A stretch of 64,000 bases of DNA from Amycolatopsis coloradensis. Its GTDB lineage: Bacteria; Actinomycetota; Actinomycetes; Mycobacteriales; Pseudonocardiaceae. Each line of letters starts with the position of its first letter. Position 1 is the stretch's first letter. Below are positions 1 to 7,418 of this stretch, piece after piece. The translations under genes and the position numbers were made by a program. The stretch is from positions 6,997,344-7,061,343 of the forward strand of contig NZ_CP150484.1 in the NCBI RefSeq assembly GCF_037997115.1, given 5' to 3'. The notes under the pieces are model-generated. The model worked only from the letters and a program-made list of their open reading frames with translations. It did no database searches and had not been told where the DNA came from.

Positions 1-69
1 CTTCCCTACACTCAGGGTAGGGAAGGAGGCCTTCACGGCCCCGGAACCCGAGTTCGGCACAGTCCTCAT
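1..69 (-). CDS. start of next mce-operon gene (mce4B position), cut by window edge
   Basis: An ATG overlaps the TGA stop of mce4A as ATGA and is preceded by the strong ribosome site GGAGGTGG. This is the position where mce4B follows mce4A in mce operons. Only 23 codons are in the window. Residues 12-23 (VKASFPTLSVGK) are not Mce-like. They are encoded by the left part of a palindromic hairpin closely related to the one at 57024-57070, and the rest of that hairpin would lie outside the window. Either the repeat sits in frame near the N-terminus of Mce4B, or the ORF is spurious and the hairpin is a terminator after mce4A. The window cannot decide. Confidence 0.4.
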   Translation of the reverse strand, partial: MRTVPNSGSGAVKASFPTLSVGK

Positions 70-1400
70 CGCAGTTCCACCTCCGCCCCGCGGTACAGCG
101 GCCCCACCAGCAGACTCCCCCAGTTCGGCACCTGATCCGGCGCCGTGCCCATCGCCGGCGACACGAGGAGGTCGATCAGCCGCTGCTCGTCCGGCGTGTT
201 CACCACCGAACCGCCCGCGCTCCCGCCCGAAGGCACGGTCCCGTTCGAGGGCAGGGTGCCGTCGGGATCGCGCGGCGGCGCGGGCTTCGAGGACCCGTCG
301 TCGATGGCGCCGTCCGGCGGGTACTGCGGCCAGCGGCCCGGCGGCGGCACCTCCGGGTAGCACCGCGGGCCGCGTTTGTCGTTGTACTTCGGTTCGTCGA
401 CACCGGGCAGGTACTTGCCCCGGCTCGGCGTGAACTCGATCGTCACCCGGCTGACCTCGGGGTGCGCGGTCCCCTTGCCGAACGCGAGTTCCGCGCGCGG
501 CACCGATCCGGCGAGCTGTTTGAGCAGGCACGGGTACTCCGGCGCGTACTTCGCGAGGACGTCCAAAGTGGGCTGAAGGTTGGTGGTCAGGCGGATCAGG
601 TTGTCCTGGTTCACTTTCAGGAAACTCGTCAGGTCGATAGACGCCGCCGTCACGGTCGAGTACACGTCGGCGAGCCCGCGCTGGCTCTCGACCAGGGTCT
701 TGCTCGTGGTGGTCAGGTCCGAAAGCGCGGCCAGCAGATCCGGCGCGGCCTTGTCGTAGACGGCGGCGGCGTCGGCGACCCCGGTGATGTCGGCCTTGAG
801 GTCCGGCAGCGACGGGTTCACCTTGCCCAGATACTCCGAAAGTCCCGCCATCGTCGCGCCGAGCTGCTTGCCCTGACCGTCCAAAGCGGACGCGACGGCG
901 TTGAGCGTGCTGGCCATCTTCTCCGGCTGGACGGCCTGCAGCAACGGCATCACATTGCCCAGCACCGTTTCCAGCTCGATCGCGCTGCTGCTGCGGTCCT
1001 GCGGGATGACGTCGCCCTCGGCGATGTGCCGCTCCGGCTTCTCCGGTACCTGCAAAGCGACATACCGCTCGCCGAACAACGTCTTCGGCAGCAGCCGCGC
1101 GGACACGTTGGACGGGATGACCGACGTCTTGTCCGGCTGCAGCGCCAGATCCATCGTCGCCCGATCACCGTGGGCCTGAATCGACCGGACTTCGCCGACG
1201 ACCATCCCCCGCACCTTCACGTCCGCGCCCTCGCGCATCTGGTTGCCGATGCGGTCGGTCTCCAGTTTCACCAGGGTCACCGTGGTGAAGGCCTTCTGGT
1301 AGAACGCGATGGTGGTGACGAAGAACAGCACGACCACCACGAGGAAGATCAGCCCCAGCACCTGGTGCCGGAGCCGCTGCAGCAGCATCCTCCTGTTCAC
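66..1400 (-). CDS. mce4A: Mce family lipid/sterol import protein (Mce4A position)
   Basis: A 444-residue MlaD/MCE protein, the substrate-handling subunit of an ABC-type lipid importer at the cell envelope. One N-terminal membrane segment (about residues 14-36, rich in L, V and F) is followed by the MCE domain (about 38-120, with the features VRGMVVGEV and PKTLFGERYVAL). A long helical region runs to about 330. The tail is rich in proline, glycine and serine. It overlaps yrbE4B upstream by 4 nt and begins after two YrbE permeases, the standard mce operon order. The mce4 (cholesterol) assignment comes from the linked fdxD, SDR, fadE26, fadE27 and fadD17 genes and the KstR box, as in the M. tuberculosis Rv3499c-Rv3506 region. 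Mce subtype from sequence alone is uncertain. Confidence 0.85.
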   Translation of the reverse strand: MNRRMLLQRLRHQVLGLIFLVVVVLFFVTTIAFYQKAFTTVTLVKLETDRIGNQMREGADVKVRGMVVGEVRSIQAHGDRATMDLALQPDKTSVIPSNVSARLLPKTLFGERYVALQVPEKPERHIAEGDVIPQDRSSSAIELETVLGNVMPLLQAVQPEKMASTLNAVASALDGQGKQLGATMAGLSEYLGKVNPSLPDLKADITGVADAAAVYDKAAPDLLAALSDLTTTSKTLVESQRGLADVYSTVTAASIDLTSFLKVNQDNLIRLTTNLQPTLDVLAKYAPEYPCLLKQLAGSVPRAELAFGKGTAHPEVSRVTIEFTPSRGKYLPGVDEPKYNDKRGPRCYPEVPPPGRWPQYPPDGAIDDGSSKPAPPRDPDGTLPSNGTVPSGGSAGGSVVNTPDEQRLIDLLVSPAMGTAPDQVPNWGSLLVGPLYRGAEVELR

Positions 1401-2245
1401 CCGGAAATCCTCACCGTCGTCGTGGCGCCCCAGATCGCGAGGCTAAGGAAGAAGTCGAGGACCGAGATCAGCACGATCGACGTCCGCACCGCGCGCCCGA
1501 CCGCGACGCCGACCCCGGCGGGCCCACCGCTGGCGGTGTAGCCGTAGTAGCAGTGCGACAGGATGACGAGCACGCTGAAGATGATCACCTTGAGGAACGA
1601 CCAGAGCACGTCCTCGGGCGGCAGGAACAGTGTGAAGTAGTGGTCGTAGGTGCCCGACGACTGGCCGTAGAGCCAGATCGTGATCTGCCGCGAGGCGAGG
1701 TACGACGAAAGCAGGCCGACGGCGTAGAGCGGGATGACCGCGGTGACGCCGGCGATCACCCGCGTCGTCACCAGGTACGGCAGGCTCGGCACGCCCATCA
1801 CTTCGAGCGCGTCGATCTCCTCGGAGATCTTCATCGCGCCGAGTTGCGCGGTGAACCCGCAGCCGACGGTGGCCGAAAGCGCCAGCCCGGCCGAAAGCGG
1901 CGCGACCTCACGGGTGTTGAAGTAGGCCGAGATGAATCCGGTCAGCGCGGCGGTGCCGAGCTGGTTCAGCGCCGAATAGCCTTGCAGGCCGACGATGAGA
2001 CCGGTGAACAGCGTCATCCCGATCATCACGCCGAGCGTCCCGCCGATCACCGCGAGCGCGCCGGTGCCGAAGCTGACTTCGGTCAGCAGGCGGAAGATCT
2101 CGCGGCCGTAGCGCCGGATCGTGCGCGGGGTCCAGGCCAGCGCGCGGAAGTAGAACGACAGCTGGCCGCCGAAGCCTTCCAGCATCGCGCCGGGACGCGC
2201 GATGATTTCGAGCGTCCGGTCCGAAACAGCGGGTTCGCCTGCCAT
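1397..2245 (-). CDS. yrbE4B: MlaE/YrbE permease B of the mce4-type importer
   Basis: A 282-residue integral membrane permease of the MlaE family, forming the transmembrane core of the Mce lipid importer with YrbE4A. It has about five to six hydrophobic segments. The family signature EEIDALEVMGV is at residues 142-152, probably the coupling region to the MceG ATPase, which is encoded elsewhere in mycobacteria and is not in this window. The ATG lies 1 nt after the yrbE4A stop and the stop overlaps mce4A by 4 nt, so the three genes are almost certainly co-translated. Length matches mycobacterial YrbE4B proteins (about 280). Confidence 0.9.
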   Translation of the reverse strand: MAGEPAVSDRTLEIIARPGAMLEGFGGQLSFYFRALAWTPRTIRRYGREIFRLLTEVSFGTGALAVIGGTLGVMIGMTLFTGLIVGLQGYSALNQLGTAALTGFISAYFNTREVAPLSAGLALSATVGCGFTAQLGAMKISEEIDALEVMGVPSLPYLVTTRVIAGVTAVIPLYAVGLLSSYLASRQITIWLYGQSSGTYDHYFTLFLPPEDVLWSFLKVIIFSVLVILSHCYYGYTASGGPAGVGVAVGRAVRTSIVLISVLDFFLSLAIWGATTTVRISG

Positions 2246-2246
2246 G

Positions 2247-3032
2247 TCACATCGCCTTCGGCGGGACGATCCGCAGGTAGATCGCGGTCAGCACGACGTT
2301 GATCAGGAACAGCAGCAGGAACGTGATGACCACGGCCTGGTTCACCGCGTCGCCGACGCCCTTCGGCCCGCCCGCCGGGTTCAGCCCGCGGAACGCCGCG
2401 ACCACCCCGGCGACGAAACCGTAGAGGAACGCCTTGATCTCGCTGATCCACAGATCCGGCACCTGCGCGAGCGCGTTGAAACTGGCGAGATACGCGCCCG
2501 GCGTGCCGCCCTGCATGACGACGTTGAAGAAGTAGCCGCCGAGCACGCCGACGACGCTGACCAAACCGTTCAGCAGCACCGAAACCACGATCGCGGCGAG
2601 CACGCGCGGCACGATCAGGCGCTGGATCGGGTTGACCCCGAGTACCTCCATCGCGTCGATCTCTTCGCGGATCTTGCGGGCGCCGATGTCGGCGCAGACC
2701 GCGCTACCGCCCGCACCGGCCACCAGCAGCGCGGTGATCAACGGGCTCGCCTGCTGCACGATCGCGAGCGCGCTCGCCGCGCCGGTGAACGACTGCGCGC
2801 CGATCTGCTGCGTCAGCGAACCCAGCTGCAGCGCGATGACCGCGCCGAACGGGATCGCCACGAGCGCCGTCGGCAGGATGGTGACACTGGCGAAGAACCA
2901 GCACTGCTGGATCCATTCGCGGAACTGGAACGGTCGCTTGAAGATCGCGCGCAGCACTTCCCACGACAGGGTCGCGAGCCTGCCGACCTGTGTGAGCGCA
3001 CCCGTACCGGGGACGGACACCGTCGCTCCCAC
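2247..3032 (-). CDS. yrbE4A: MlaE/YrbE permease A of the mce4-type importer
   Basis: A 261-residue MlaE-family permease, partner of YrbE4B. The signature REEIDAMEVLGV is followed by NPIQRLIVPRVLA, and FKRPFQFREW near the N-terminus resembles the RRPFQFREF of mycobacterial YrbE4A. The chosen start is GTG at 3032, preceded by GGGAGG with a 4-nt gap. An in-frame TTG at 3077 would add 15 residues of low-complexity Gly/Val sequence and is less likely, since mycobacterial YrbE4A is about 254 residues. It lies about 90 nt after the upstream SDR gene on the same strand, so it is probably part of the KstR-controlled transcript. Confidence 0.88.
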   Translation of the reverse strand: MGATVSVPGTGALTQVGRLATLSWEVLRAIFKRPFQFREWIQQCWFFASVTILPTALVAIPFGAVIALQLGSLTQQIGAQSFTGAASALAIVQQASPLITALLVAGAGGSAVCADIGARKIREEIDAMEVLGVNPIQRLIVPRVLAAIVVSVLLNGLVSVVGVLGGYFFNVVMQGGTPGAYLASFNALAQVPDLWISEIKAFLYGFVAGVVAAFRGLNPAGGPKGVGDAVNQAVVITFLLLFLINVVLTAIYLRIVPPKAM

Positions 3033-3124
3033 AGAACCTCCCACCTCGCCTGCCCCGAGTCTTACTCCACCTGTCAACGCCCCAGTGCGTTAGCGGTGTT
3101 CACTTTGCTCTCGGCACCTCCGCG

Positions 3125-3886
3125 TCAGAACTTGAGAGCATGCGTGGCCGTGGCGCCGCCGTCGGCGACGAACTCCGCGCCCGTGCTGTACGAACTTTCG
3201 TCACTGGCCAGGAACAGCACGAGCTTCGCGATGTCTTCCGGCTGCCCGACACGGCCCAGCGCGACCTTCTTGCCCACCCACGACATGTCGACTTTCTGCC
3301 CGCCCGCGGCGGCGGCGACCATCGGGGTGTCGATCGCGCCGGGGTGGACCGAATTGACCCGGATGTTCTTCGCGCCGAGTTCGAGCGCGGCGACCTTGGT
3401 CATCCCGCGGATCGCGAACTTGCTCGCGGTGTAGGCGACGAGGAACGGCATCCCGGCGAGCCCTTCGACTGAGGACACGTTGACGATGGAGCCGCCTCCG
3501 GCCCCGGTCATCGGTTCAACGACCGAACGCATCCCGAGAAACGCGCCGATCTGGTTGACTCGGATGACGCGTTCGTAGTCGGCGAGCGTGGTCTTGCCCA
3601 GTTCCGAGAAGTGCAGGATGCCCGCGTTGTTGACCAGTACGGTCGGCGGGCCGAACTCAGCGCGGGCGCGTTCGATCGCCGCGTCCCATTCGGCCTCGTC
3701 GCCGACGTCGAGGTGCTGGTAGACGGCCGATTCGCCGAGATCGGCGGCGAGTTTCTTGCCGTCGAGGTCGTTGATGTCGGCGATCACCACGCGCGCGCCC
3801 TCGGCGACGAACAGCCGTGCGGCCGCCTCGCCCTGCCCGCGGGCGCCGCCGGTGATCAGCGCTACCTTGCCGTCGAGCCTGCCCAT
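3125..3886 (-). CDS. SDR oxidoreductase, 20beta/3alpha-hydroxysteroid dehydrogenase-like (FabG3 type)
   Basis: A 253-residue classical short-chain dehydrogenase. It has the nucleotide-binding TGGARGQG near the N-terminus, NNAGIL, the catalytic Ser in VSSVEGLAG, YTASK (catalytic Tyr and Lys), and a C-terminal SDESSYSTGAEFVADGG. These blocks closely resemble mycobacterial FabG3 (Rv2002), an NADH-dependent 20beta-hydroxysteroid dehydrogenase. Two ATGs compete. The one at 3886 has GAGGAG 6 nt upstream, while the one at 3892 directly abuts it, so 3886 is preferred. The gene sits between the 17beta-HSD-like SDR and yrbE4A. Mycobacterium lacks a second SDR here, so this is an addition to the locus. 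A role in ring or side-chain ketone reduction is inferred from position. Confidence 0.85.
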   Translation of the reverse strand: MGRLDGKVALITGGARGQGEAAARLFVAEGARVVIADINDLDGKKLAADLGESAVYQHLDVGDEAEWDAAIERARAEFGPPTVLVNNAGILHFSELGKTTLADYERVIRVNQIGAFLGMRSVVEPMTGAGGGSIVNVSSVEGLAGMPFLVAYTASKFAIRGMTKVAALELGAKNIRVNSVHPGAIDTPMVAAAAGGQKVDMSWVGKKVALGRVGQPEDIAKLVLFLASDESSYSTGAEFVADGGATATHALKF

Positions 3887-3902
3887 CGTCATCTCCTCTG
3901 AT

Positions 3903-4787
3903 TCACGGCAGCGACATGATCTCGGAGGCGGAGAACATCCGTTCCGGGTCGCGGTCGGCGAAGTAGCCGCCCACGCTGGTGGCGAGTTCTTCGGCGGTCC
4001 AGGTGCCGTTGACGGTGTCGAACCGCTGTTCCACCGACGGCGGCCGCATCAGCGCGACCATCCCGCCGTAGACGAGGAACACCTGGCCGTTGACGCGATC
4101 GGCGTCCGGCGAGCAGAGGAAGGACACGAACGGCGCGACGTGGTCGACCGAAAGCGGGTCGATGCCCTCCGGCGCGTCGGCGCCGAAGACGCCTTCGGTC
4201 ATCGCCGTGCGGGCGCGCGGGCAGATCGCGTTGGCGCGGACGCCGTAGCGGGAGAGGCCGCGCGCGGTGGAGACGGTCAGCGCGGCGATGCCCGCCTTGG
4301 CCGCGCCGTAGTTCGGCTGACCGGGGGCGCCGAGCAGGAACGACTCCGACGCGGTGTTGACCACCCGGCCGTACACCGGCGCGCCGTCCACTTTGGACTT
4401 GTCGCGCCAGTACGCCCCGGCGTTGCGCGAAAGCAGGAAGTGCCCGCGCAGGTGGACGCGGAGCACCGTGTCCCATTCCTCGTCGGACATCGAGAAGAGC
4501 ATCCGGTCGCGCAGCACGCCCGCGTTGTTGACCAGCACGTGCAGCCCGCCGAAGTGGTCGACGGCGGCGGTGAGCAGCGCGTCGGCGGTCGCGGATTCCG
4601 ACACGTCGCCGGTGACCGCGATGGCCTTGCCGCCCTCGGCTTCGATCTCGTCGGCCACCGCCTGCGCGGCGGCGGACACGTCGTTGACCACGACCGACGC
4701 TCCCGCGGCGGCCAGCGCCAGCGCCTCGGCCCGGCCGAGTCCCGCGCCGGCGCCGGTCACGATGGCCGTCTTGCCGTCCAAACTCAC
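3903..4787 (-). CDS. hsd4A: SDR oxidoreductase of the 17beta-HSD4 / Hsd4A type (Rv3502c-like)
   Basis: A 294-residue short-chain dehydrogenase with TGAGAGLGRAEA at the cofactor site and NNAGVLRDRMLF, both typical of the dehydrogenase part of eukaryotic multifunctional enzyme 2 and of bacterial Hsd4A. Catalytic Tyr and Lys are in YGAAKAG. In sterol-degrading actinobacteria this enzyme oxidises 3-hydroxyacyl-CoA side-chain intermediates. The GTG start at 4787 is chosen because AAGGAGG lies 5 nt upstream and the protein then begins directly at the Rossmann fold. An ATG 18 codons upstream lacks support and would place the KstR-like box (4817-4830) within or at the start of the coding sequence. 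M. tuberculosis Rv3502c has the same neighbours. Confidence 0.85.
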   Translation of the reverse strand: MSLDGKTAIVTGAGAGLGRAEALALAAAGASVVVNDVSAAAQAVADEIEAEGGKAIAVTGDVSESATADALLTAAVDHFGGLHVLVNNAGVLRDRMLFSMSDEEWDTVLRVHLRGHFLLSRNAGAYWRDKSKVDGAPVYGRVVNTASESFLLGAPGQPNYGAAKAGIAALTVSTARGLSRYGVRANAICPRARTAMTEGVFGADAPEGIDPLSVDHVAPFVSFLCSPDADRVNGQVFLVYGGMVALMRPPSVEQRFDTVNGTWTAEELATSVGGYFADRDPERMFSASEIMSLP

Positions 4788-4816
4788 TCCGGGCCTCCTT
4801 GCCTCTCCACACACAC

Positions 4817-4830
4817 TAGAATCTGTTCTT
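4817..4830 (-). promoter_or_regulatory. degenerate KstR operator upstream of the SDR/yrbE4/mce4 transcript
   Basis: On the minus strand this reads AAGAACAGATTCTA. It differs at 2 of 14 positions from the perfect palindrome at 5082-5095 and keeps the AAC half-site and the spacing of the KstR consensus TnnAACnnGTTnnA. It lies 30 nt upstream of the GTG start, where a repressor would block transcription of the import operon. Binding is inferred. Confidence 0.5.
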
Positions 4831-4858
4831 GGTCGATGCAAGCATTAAATGAACGGTG

Positions 4859-5050
4859 CTAACCACGTATGAGCAGGGCGTTCTTCGGACAGCTCGCCAC
4901 AGCTTGAGTAACACGTTCTACTTGGTTCTGTGGAACTTCCCCCGATGCGAGGACAAGCTCCTCGTCGTCGTCGAGATCGAAGACCTCGGGCGCGAAGCCG
5001 ACACAGATCGCGTTCGCCTCGCAGAGCGAGCGATCGACGTCGATCTCCAT
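4859..5050 (-). CDS. fdxD: 3Fe-4S ferredoxin (FdxD-like, Rv3503c position)
   Basis: A 63-residue single-cluster ferredoxin. Cys ligands are visible in CEANAICVGFAPEVF and CPKNAL, the pattern of small 3Fe-4S ferredoxins that pass electrons to cytochromes P450 or similar oxygenases. The ATG at 5050 has AGGAGGG 4 nt upstream. The longer upstream TTG-type extension (MYQVWRRGGN) is not used by relatives. It heads the leftward operon and shares its promoter region with fadE26. In M. tuberculosis the equivalent fdxD lies at the head of the mce4 locus. The P450 partner is not in the window. Confidence 0.87.
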   Translation of the reverse strand: MEIDVDRSLCEANAICVGFAPEVFDLDDDEELVLASGEVPQNQVERVTQAVASCPKNALLIRG

Positions 5051-5081
5051 ATTCCCTCCTCGCCGCCATACCTGGTACAAC

Positions 5082-5095
5082 TAGAACAGGTTCTA
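5082..5095. promoter_or_regulatory. KstR operator in the fdxD/fadE26 divergent promoter
   Basis: TAGAACAGGTTCTA is a perfect 14-bp palindrome that matches the published KstR consensus TnnAACnnGTTnnA at every fixed position. KstR is the TetR-family repressor of cholesterol catabolism, released by sterol-derived CoA thioesters. It lies 32 nt upstream of the fdxD start and 58 nt upstream of fadE26, so one site could control both directions. The kstR gene itself is not in the window. Confidence 0.8.
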
Positions 5096-5153
5096 CCTTA
5101 CCGCCGCGAGCGGCCATGGCACCAGTAACGAGCACCGACGGCAGAGGTGACGG

Positions 5154-6335
5154 ATGCGGATCGACTACACGCCGGAGCAGCGGGCACTGGCGGGCGAACT
5201 CCGGGAGTACTTCGCCGGGCTGATGACCCCCGAACGCCGTGAAGCCTTGGCCGGTGACGGTGGCGAGTACGGCAACGGCCTGGTGTACAAGGAAATCGTC
5301 CGGGACCTCGGCAGCGCGGGCTGGCTCGCGATCGGCTGGCCCCGCGAGTACGGCGGGCAGGACCGGCCGATGCTCGATCAACTCATCTTCACCGACGAGG
5401 CGGCCGCGGCGGGGGTGCCCGTCCCGTTCCTCACGGTGAACACCGTCGGGCCGACGATCATGCGCTACGGCACCGAAGAACAGAAGGCGTTCTACCTGCC
5501 GAAGATCGCCGCCGGCGAGCTGCACTTCGCGATCGGCTACTCCGAGCCCGGCGCGGGCACCGACCTGGCGTCACTGCGCACCCGCGCGGTCCGCGACGGC
5601 GACGACTACGTCATCAACGGCCAGAAGATGTGGACGAGCCTGATCGAGTACGCCGACTACGTCTGGCTGGCCGCCCGCACCGACCCCGACGCCCGCAGGC
5701 ACAAGGGCCTGAGCATGCTGATCGTGCCGACCTCGGCCCCCGGTTTCTCCTGGACGAAGGTGCACACGGTCGCCGGTCCTGGCACGAGCGCGACCTACTA
5801 CGACGACGTGCGCGTCCCGGTGACCTCCCGGGTCGCCGGGGAGAACGAGGGCTGGCCGCTCATCACGAACCAGCTCAACCACGAGCGGGTCGCGCTGACC
5901 TCGGCCGCCCCGATCCAGACGTCGCTGCGCGAGGTGAGGAGCTGGGCGCAGACCACGAAACTGCCCGACGGCTCGCGCGTCATCGACCAGCCGTGGGTGC
6001 GGCTGCACCTGGCGCGGATCCACACGCACGCCGAATACCTGAAGCTGCGGAACTGGCGGATCGCCTGGGCGGCCACGAGCAGCGAGCTCGGCCCGGCGGA
6101 GGCGTCGGCGACAAAGGTCTTCGGCACGGAGTTCGCGACCGAGGCGTACCGGCTGATGATGGAGATCCTCGGCGCGGGCGCCGTCGTCCGCGAGGGCTCC
6201 CCCGGTGCCCAGTTGCGCGGCCGGATCGAACGGCTGCACCGGTCTTCGCTGATCCTCACCTTCGGCGGCGGGACCAACGAGATCCAGCGGGACATGATCG
6301 CCGCGACCGCCCTCGGCCTGCCCGTCACGCGCTAG
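5154..6335 (+). CDS. fadE26: acyl-CoA dehydrogenase, ChsE4/FadE26-like subunit
   Basis: A 393-residue acyl-CoA dehydrogenase. The N-terminal helical domain is followed by the beta domain with GYSEPGAGTDLASL and KMWTS (flavin and substrate contacts), then the C-terminal helical domain ending with GGGTNEIQRDMIA, the FAD-binding motif. Gene order with fadE27 and fadD17 matches M. tuberculosis Rv3504-Rv3506. There FadE26 and FadE27 (ChsE4-ChsE5) form an alpha2beta2 enzyme that introduces the first double bond into the cholesterol side-chain CoA ester. The ATG at 5154 follows GAGGTGACGG. The operon is rightward from the KstR box and the gap to fadE27 is only 9 nt. Confidence 0.9.
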   Translation: MRIDYTPEQRALAGELREYFAGLMTPERREALAGDGGEYGNGLVYKEIVRDLGSAGWLAIGWPREYGGQDRPMLDQLIFTDEAAAAGVPVPFLTVNTVGPTIMRYGTEEQKAFYLPKIAAGELHFAIGYSEPGAGTDLASLRTRAVRDGDDYVINGQKMWTSLIEYADYVWLAARTDPDARRHKGLSMLIVPTSAPGFSWTKVHTVAGPGTSATYYDDVRVPVTSRVAGENEGWPLITNQLNHERVALTSAAPIQTSLREVRSWAQTTKLPDGSRVIDQPWVRLHLARIHTHAEYLKLRNWRIAWAATSSELGPAEASATKVFGTEFATEAYRLMMEILGAGAVVREGSPGAQLRGRIERLHRSSLILTFGGGTNEIQRDMIAATALGLPVTR

Positions 6336-6344
6336 GAGACACCC

Positions 6345-7418
6345 ATGGACTTCACGCTCACCGAAGCGCAGCAGGATCTCGCTTCGCTCACGCGCCGGAT
6401 CCTGACGGATAAGGTCACCCCCGACGTGCTGGGGCCGCACGGTTCCGGCGGCTTCGACGCTCCACTGTGGACTTCTCTGGCCCAGGCCGGGGTGCTCGAC
6501 GCCGCGTTGCCGCAGTCGGTCGGCGGTGGCGGATTCGGGCTGCTGGAGCAGTGTTCCGTGCTGGCCGAAATCGGCCGCGCGGTCGCGCCCGTTCCGTATC
6601 TGACGTCGGTCGTGATGGGCGCGGCGGCAGTGGCCGAATTCGGAGACGGGCGGCTCGCGGAGCGCTGGGTCGTCCCGGTCCTGCGCGGTGACCACGTCCT
6701 CGCGGTCGCGCTGCCGGACTACGGCGTGCCGTCCGGGTTCACCGCCGAGGCCGACGGCGACGGCTGGCGGCTGACCGGTGCCCAGACCGCGGTGGCTTCG
6801 GGCGCGTTCGCGCACGGATTCCTCGTCGAAGCCGCCATCGACGGCGGCCGTCAGGTGTTCCTGCTCGACCGGGACGCCGTGACGGTCTCGCCGCAGCGGA
6901 CCGTCGACCACGCCGACGCGGCCCTCGTCGAGCTGTCCGGCGCGAAGGCCGCCACGTCCTTGGGCGACATCGGCGAATGGCTGCGGCTGCGGGGCACGGT
7001 CGGCGTCTGCGCGCAGCAGCTCGGCGTGATCGAACGGGCGCTGGAGCTGACCGCGGCGTACGCGCGGGAACGCAAGCAGTTCGGCCACCTCATCGGGAGT
7101 TTCCAGGCGGTGCGGCAGCGGCTCGCCGACGCCTATGTCGATGTCGAAGCCGTCCGGCTGACGCTGTGGCAGGCCGCCTGGCGGCTCAGCGAAGGGCTTC
7201 CGGCGGCCGAAGAGGTCGCGACGGCGAAGTTCTGGACGGCCGAGGCCGGGCACCGCGTCGCGCATACCGCCGTGCACGTCCACGGCGGGGTCGGCATCGA
7301 CGTCGACCACACGCTGCATCGTTACTTCGTCGCGGCGAAACGGCTCGAGTTCACCCTGGGCGGAGCGACCGCGCAGCTGCGGGGACTCGGCGACCTGCTG
7401 GCCGCGGACCCGGCATGA
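6345..7418 (+). CDS. fadE27: acyl-CoA dehydrogenase, ChsE5/FadE27-like subunit
   Basis: A 357-residue acyl-CoA dehydrogenase, shorter and more divergent than its neighbour, as expected for the second subunit of the alpha2beta2 steroid-CoA dehydrogenases. The C-terminal domain has AAYARERKQFGHLIGSFQAV, a widely conserved dehydrogenase motif, and HVHGGVGIDVDHTLHRYF near the end. The GAGTDL-type flavin loop of FadE26 is absent, in line with a subunit pair in which one partner supplies most of the active site. The start is preceded by AGGAGAC, and the stop overlaps the fadD17 start as ATGA. Confidence 0.88.
   Translation: MDFTLTEAQQDLASLTRRILTDKVTPDVLGPHGSGGFDAPLWTSLAQAGVLDAALPQSVGGGGFGLLEQCSVLAEIGRAVAPVPYLTSVVMGAAAVAEFGDGRLAERWVVPVLRGDHVLAVALPDYGVPSGFTAEADGDGWRLTGAQTAVASGAFAHGFLVEAAIDGGRQVFLLDRDAVTVSPQRTVDHADAALVELSGAKAATSLGDIGEWLRLRGTVGVCAQQLGVIERALELTAAYARERKQFGHLIGSFQAVRQRLADAYVDVEAVRLTLWQAAWRLSEGLPAAEEVATAKFWTAEAGHRVAHTAVHVHGGVGIDVDHTLHRYFVAAKRLEFTLGGATAQLRGLGDLLAADPA

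Noticed and set aside
462-1541. Long open frame on the plus strand opposite mce4A
   Set aside because: Arg/His/Gly-rich shadow of the mce4A and yrbE4B genes, no homology pattern and no ribosome site.
5571-7319. 582-codon open frame opposite fadE26 and fadE27
   Set aside because: Typical antisense shadow of GC-rich coding sequence; residue composition (His, Arg, Gly, Val) not protein-like.
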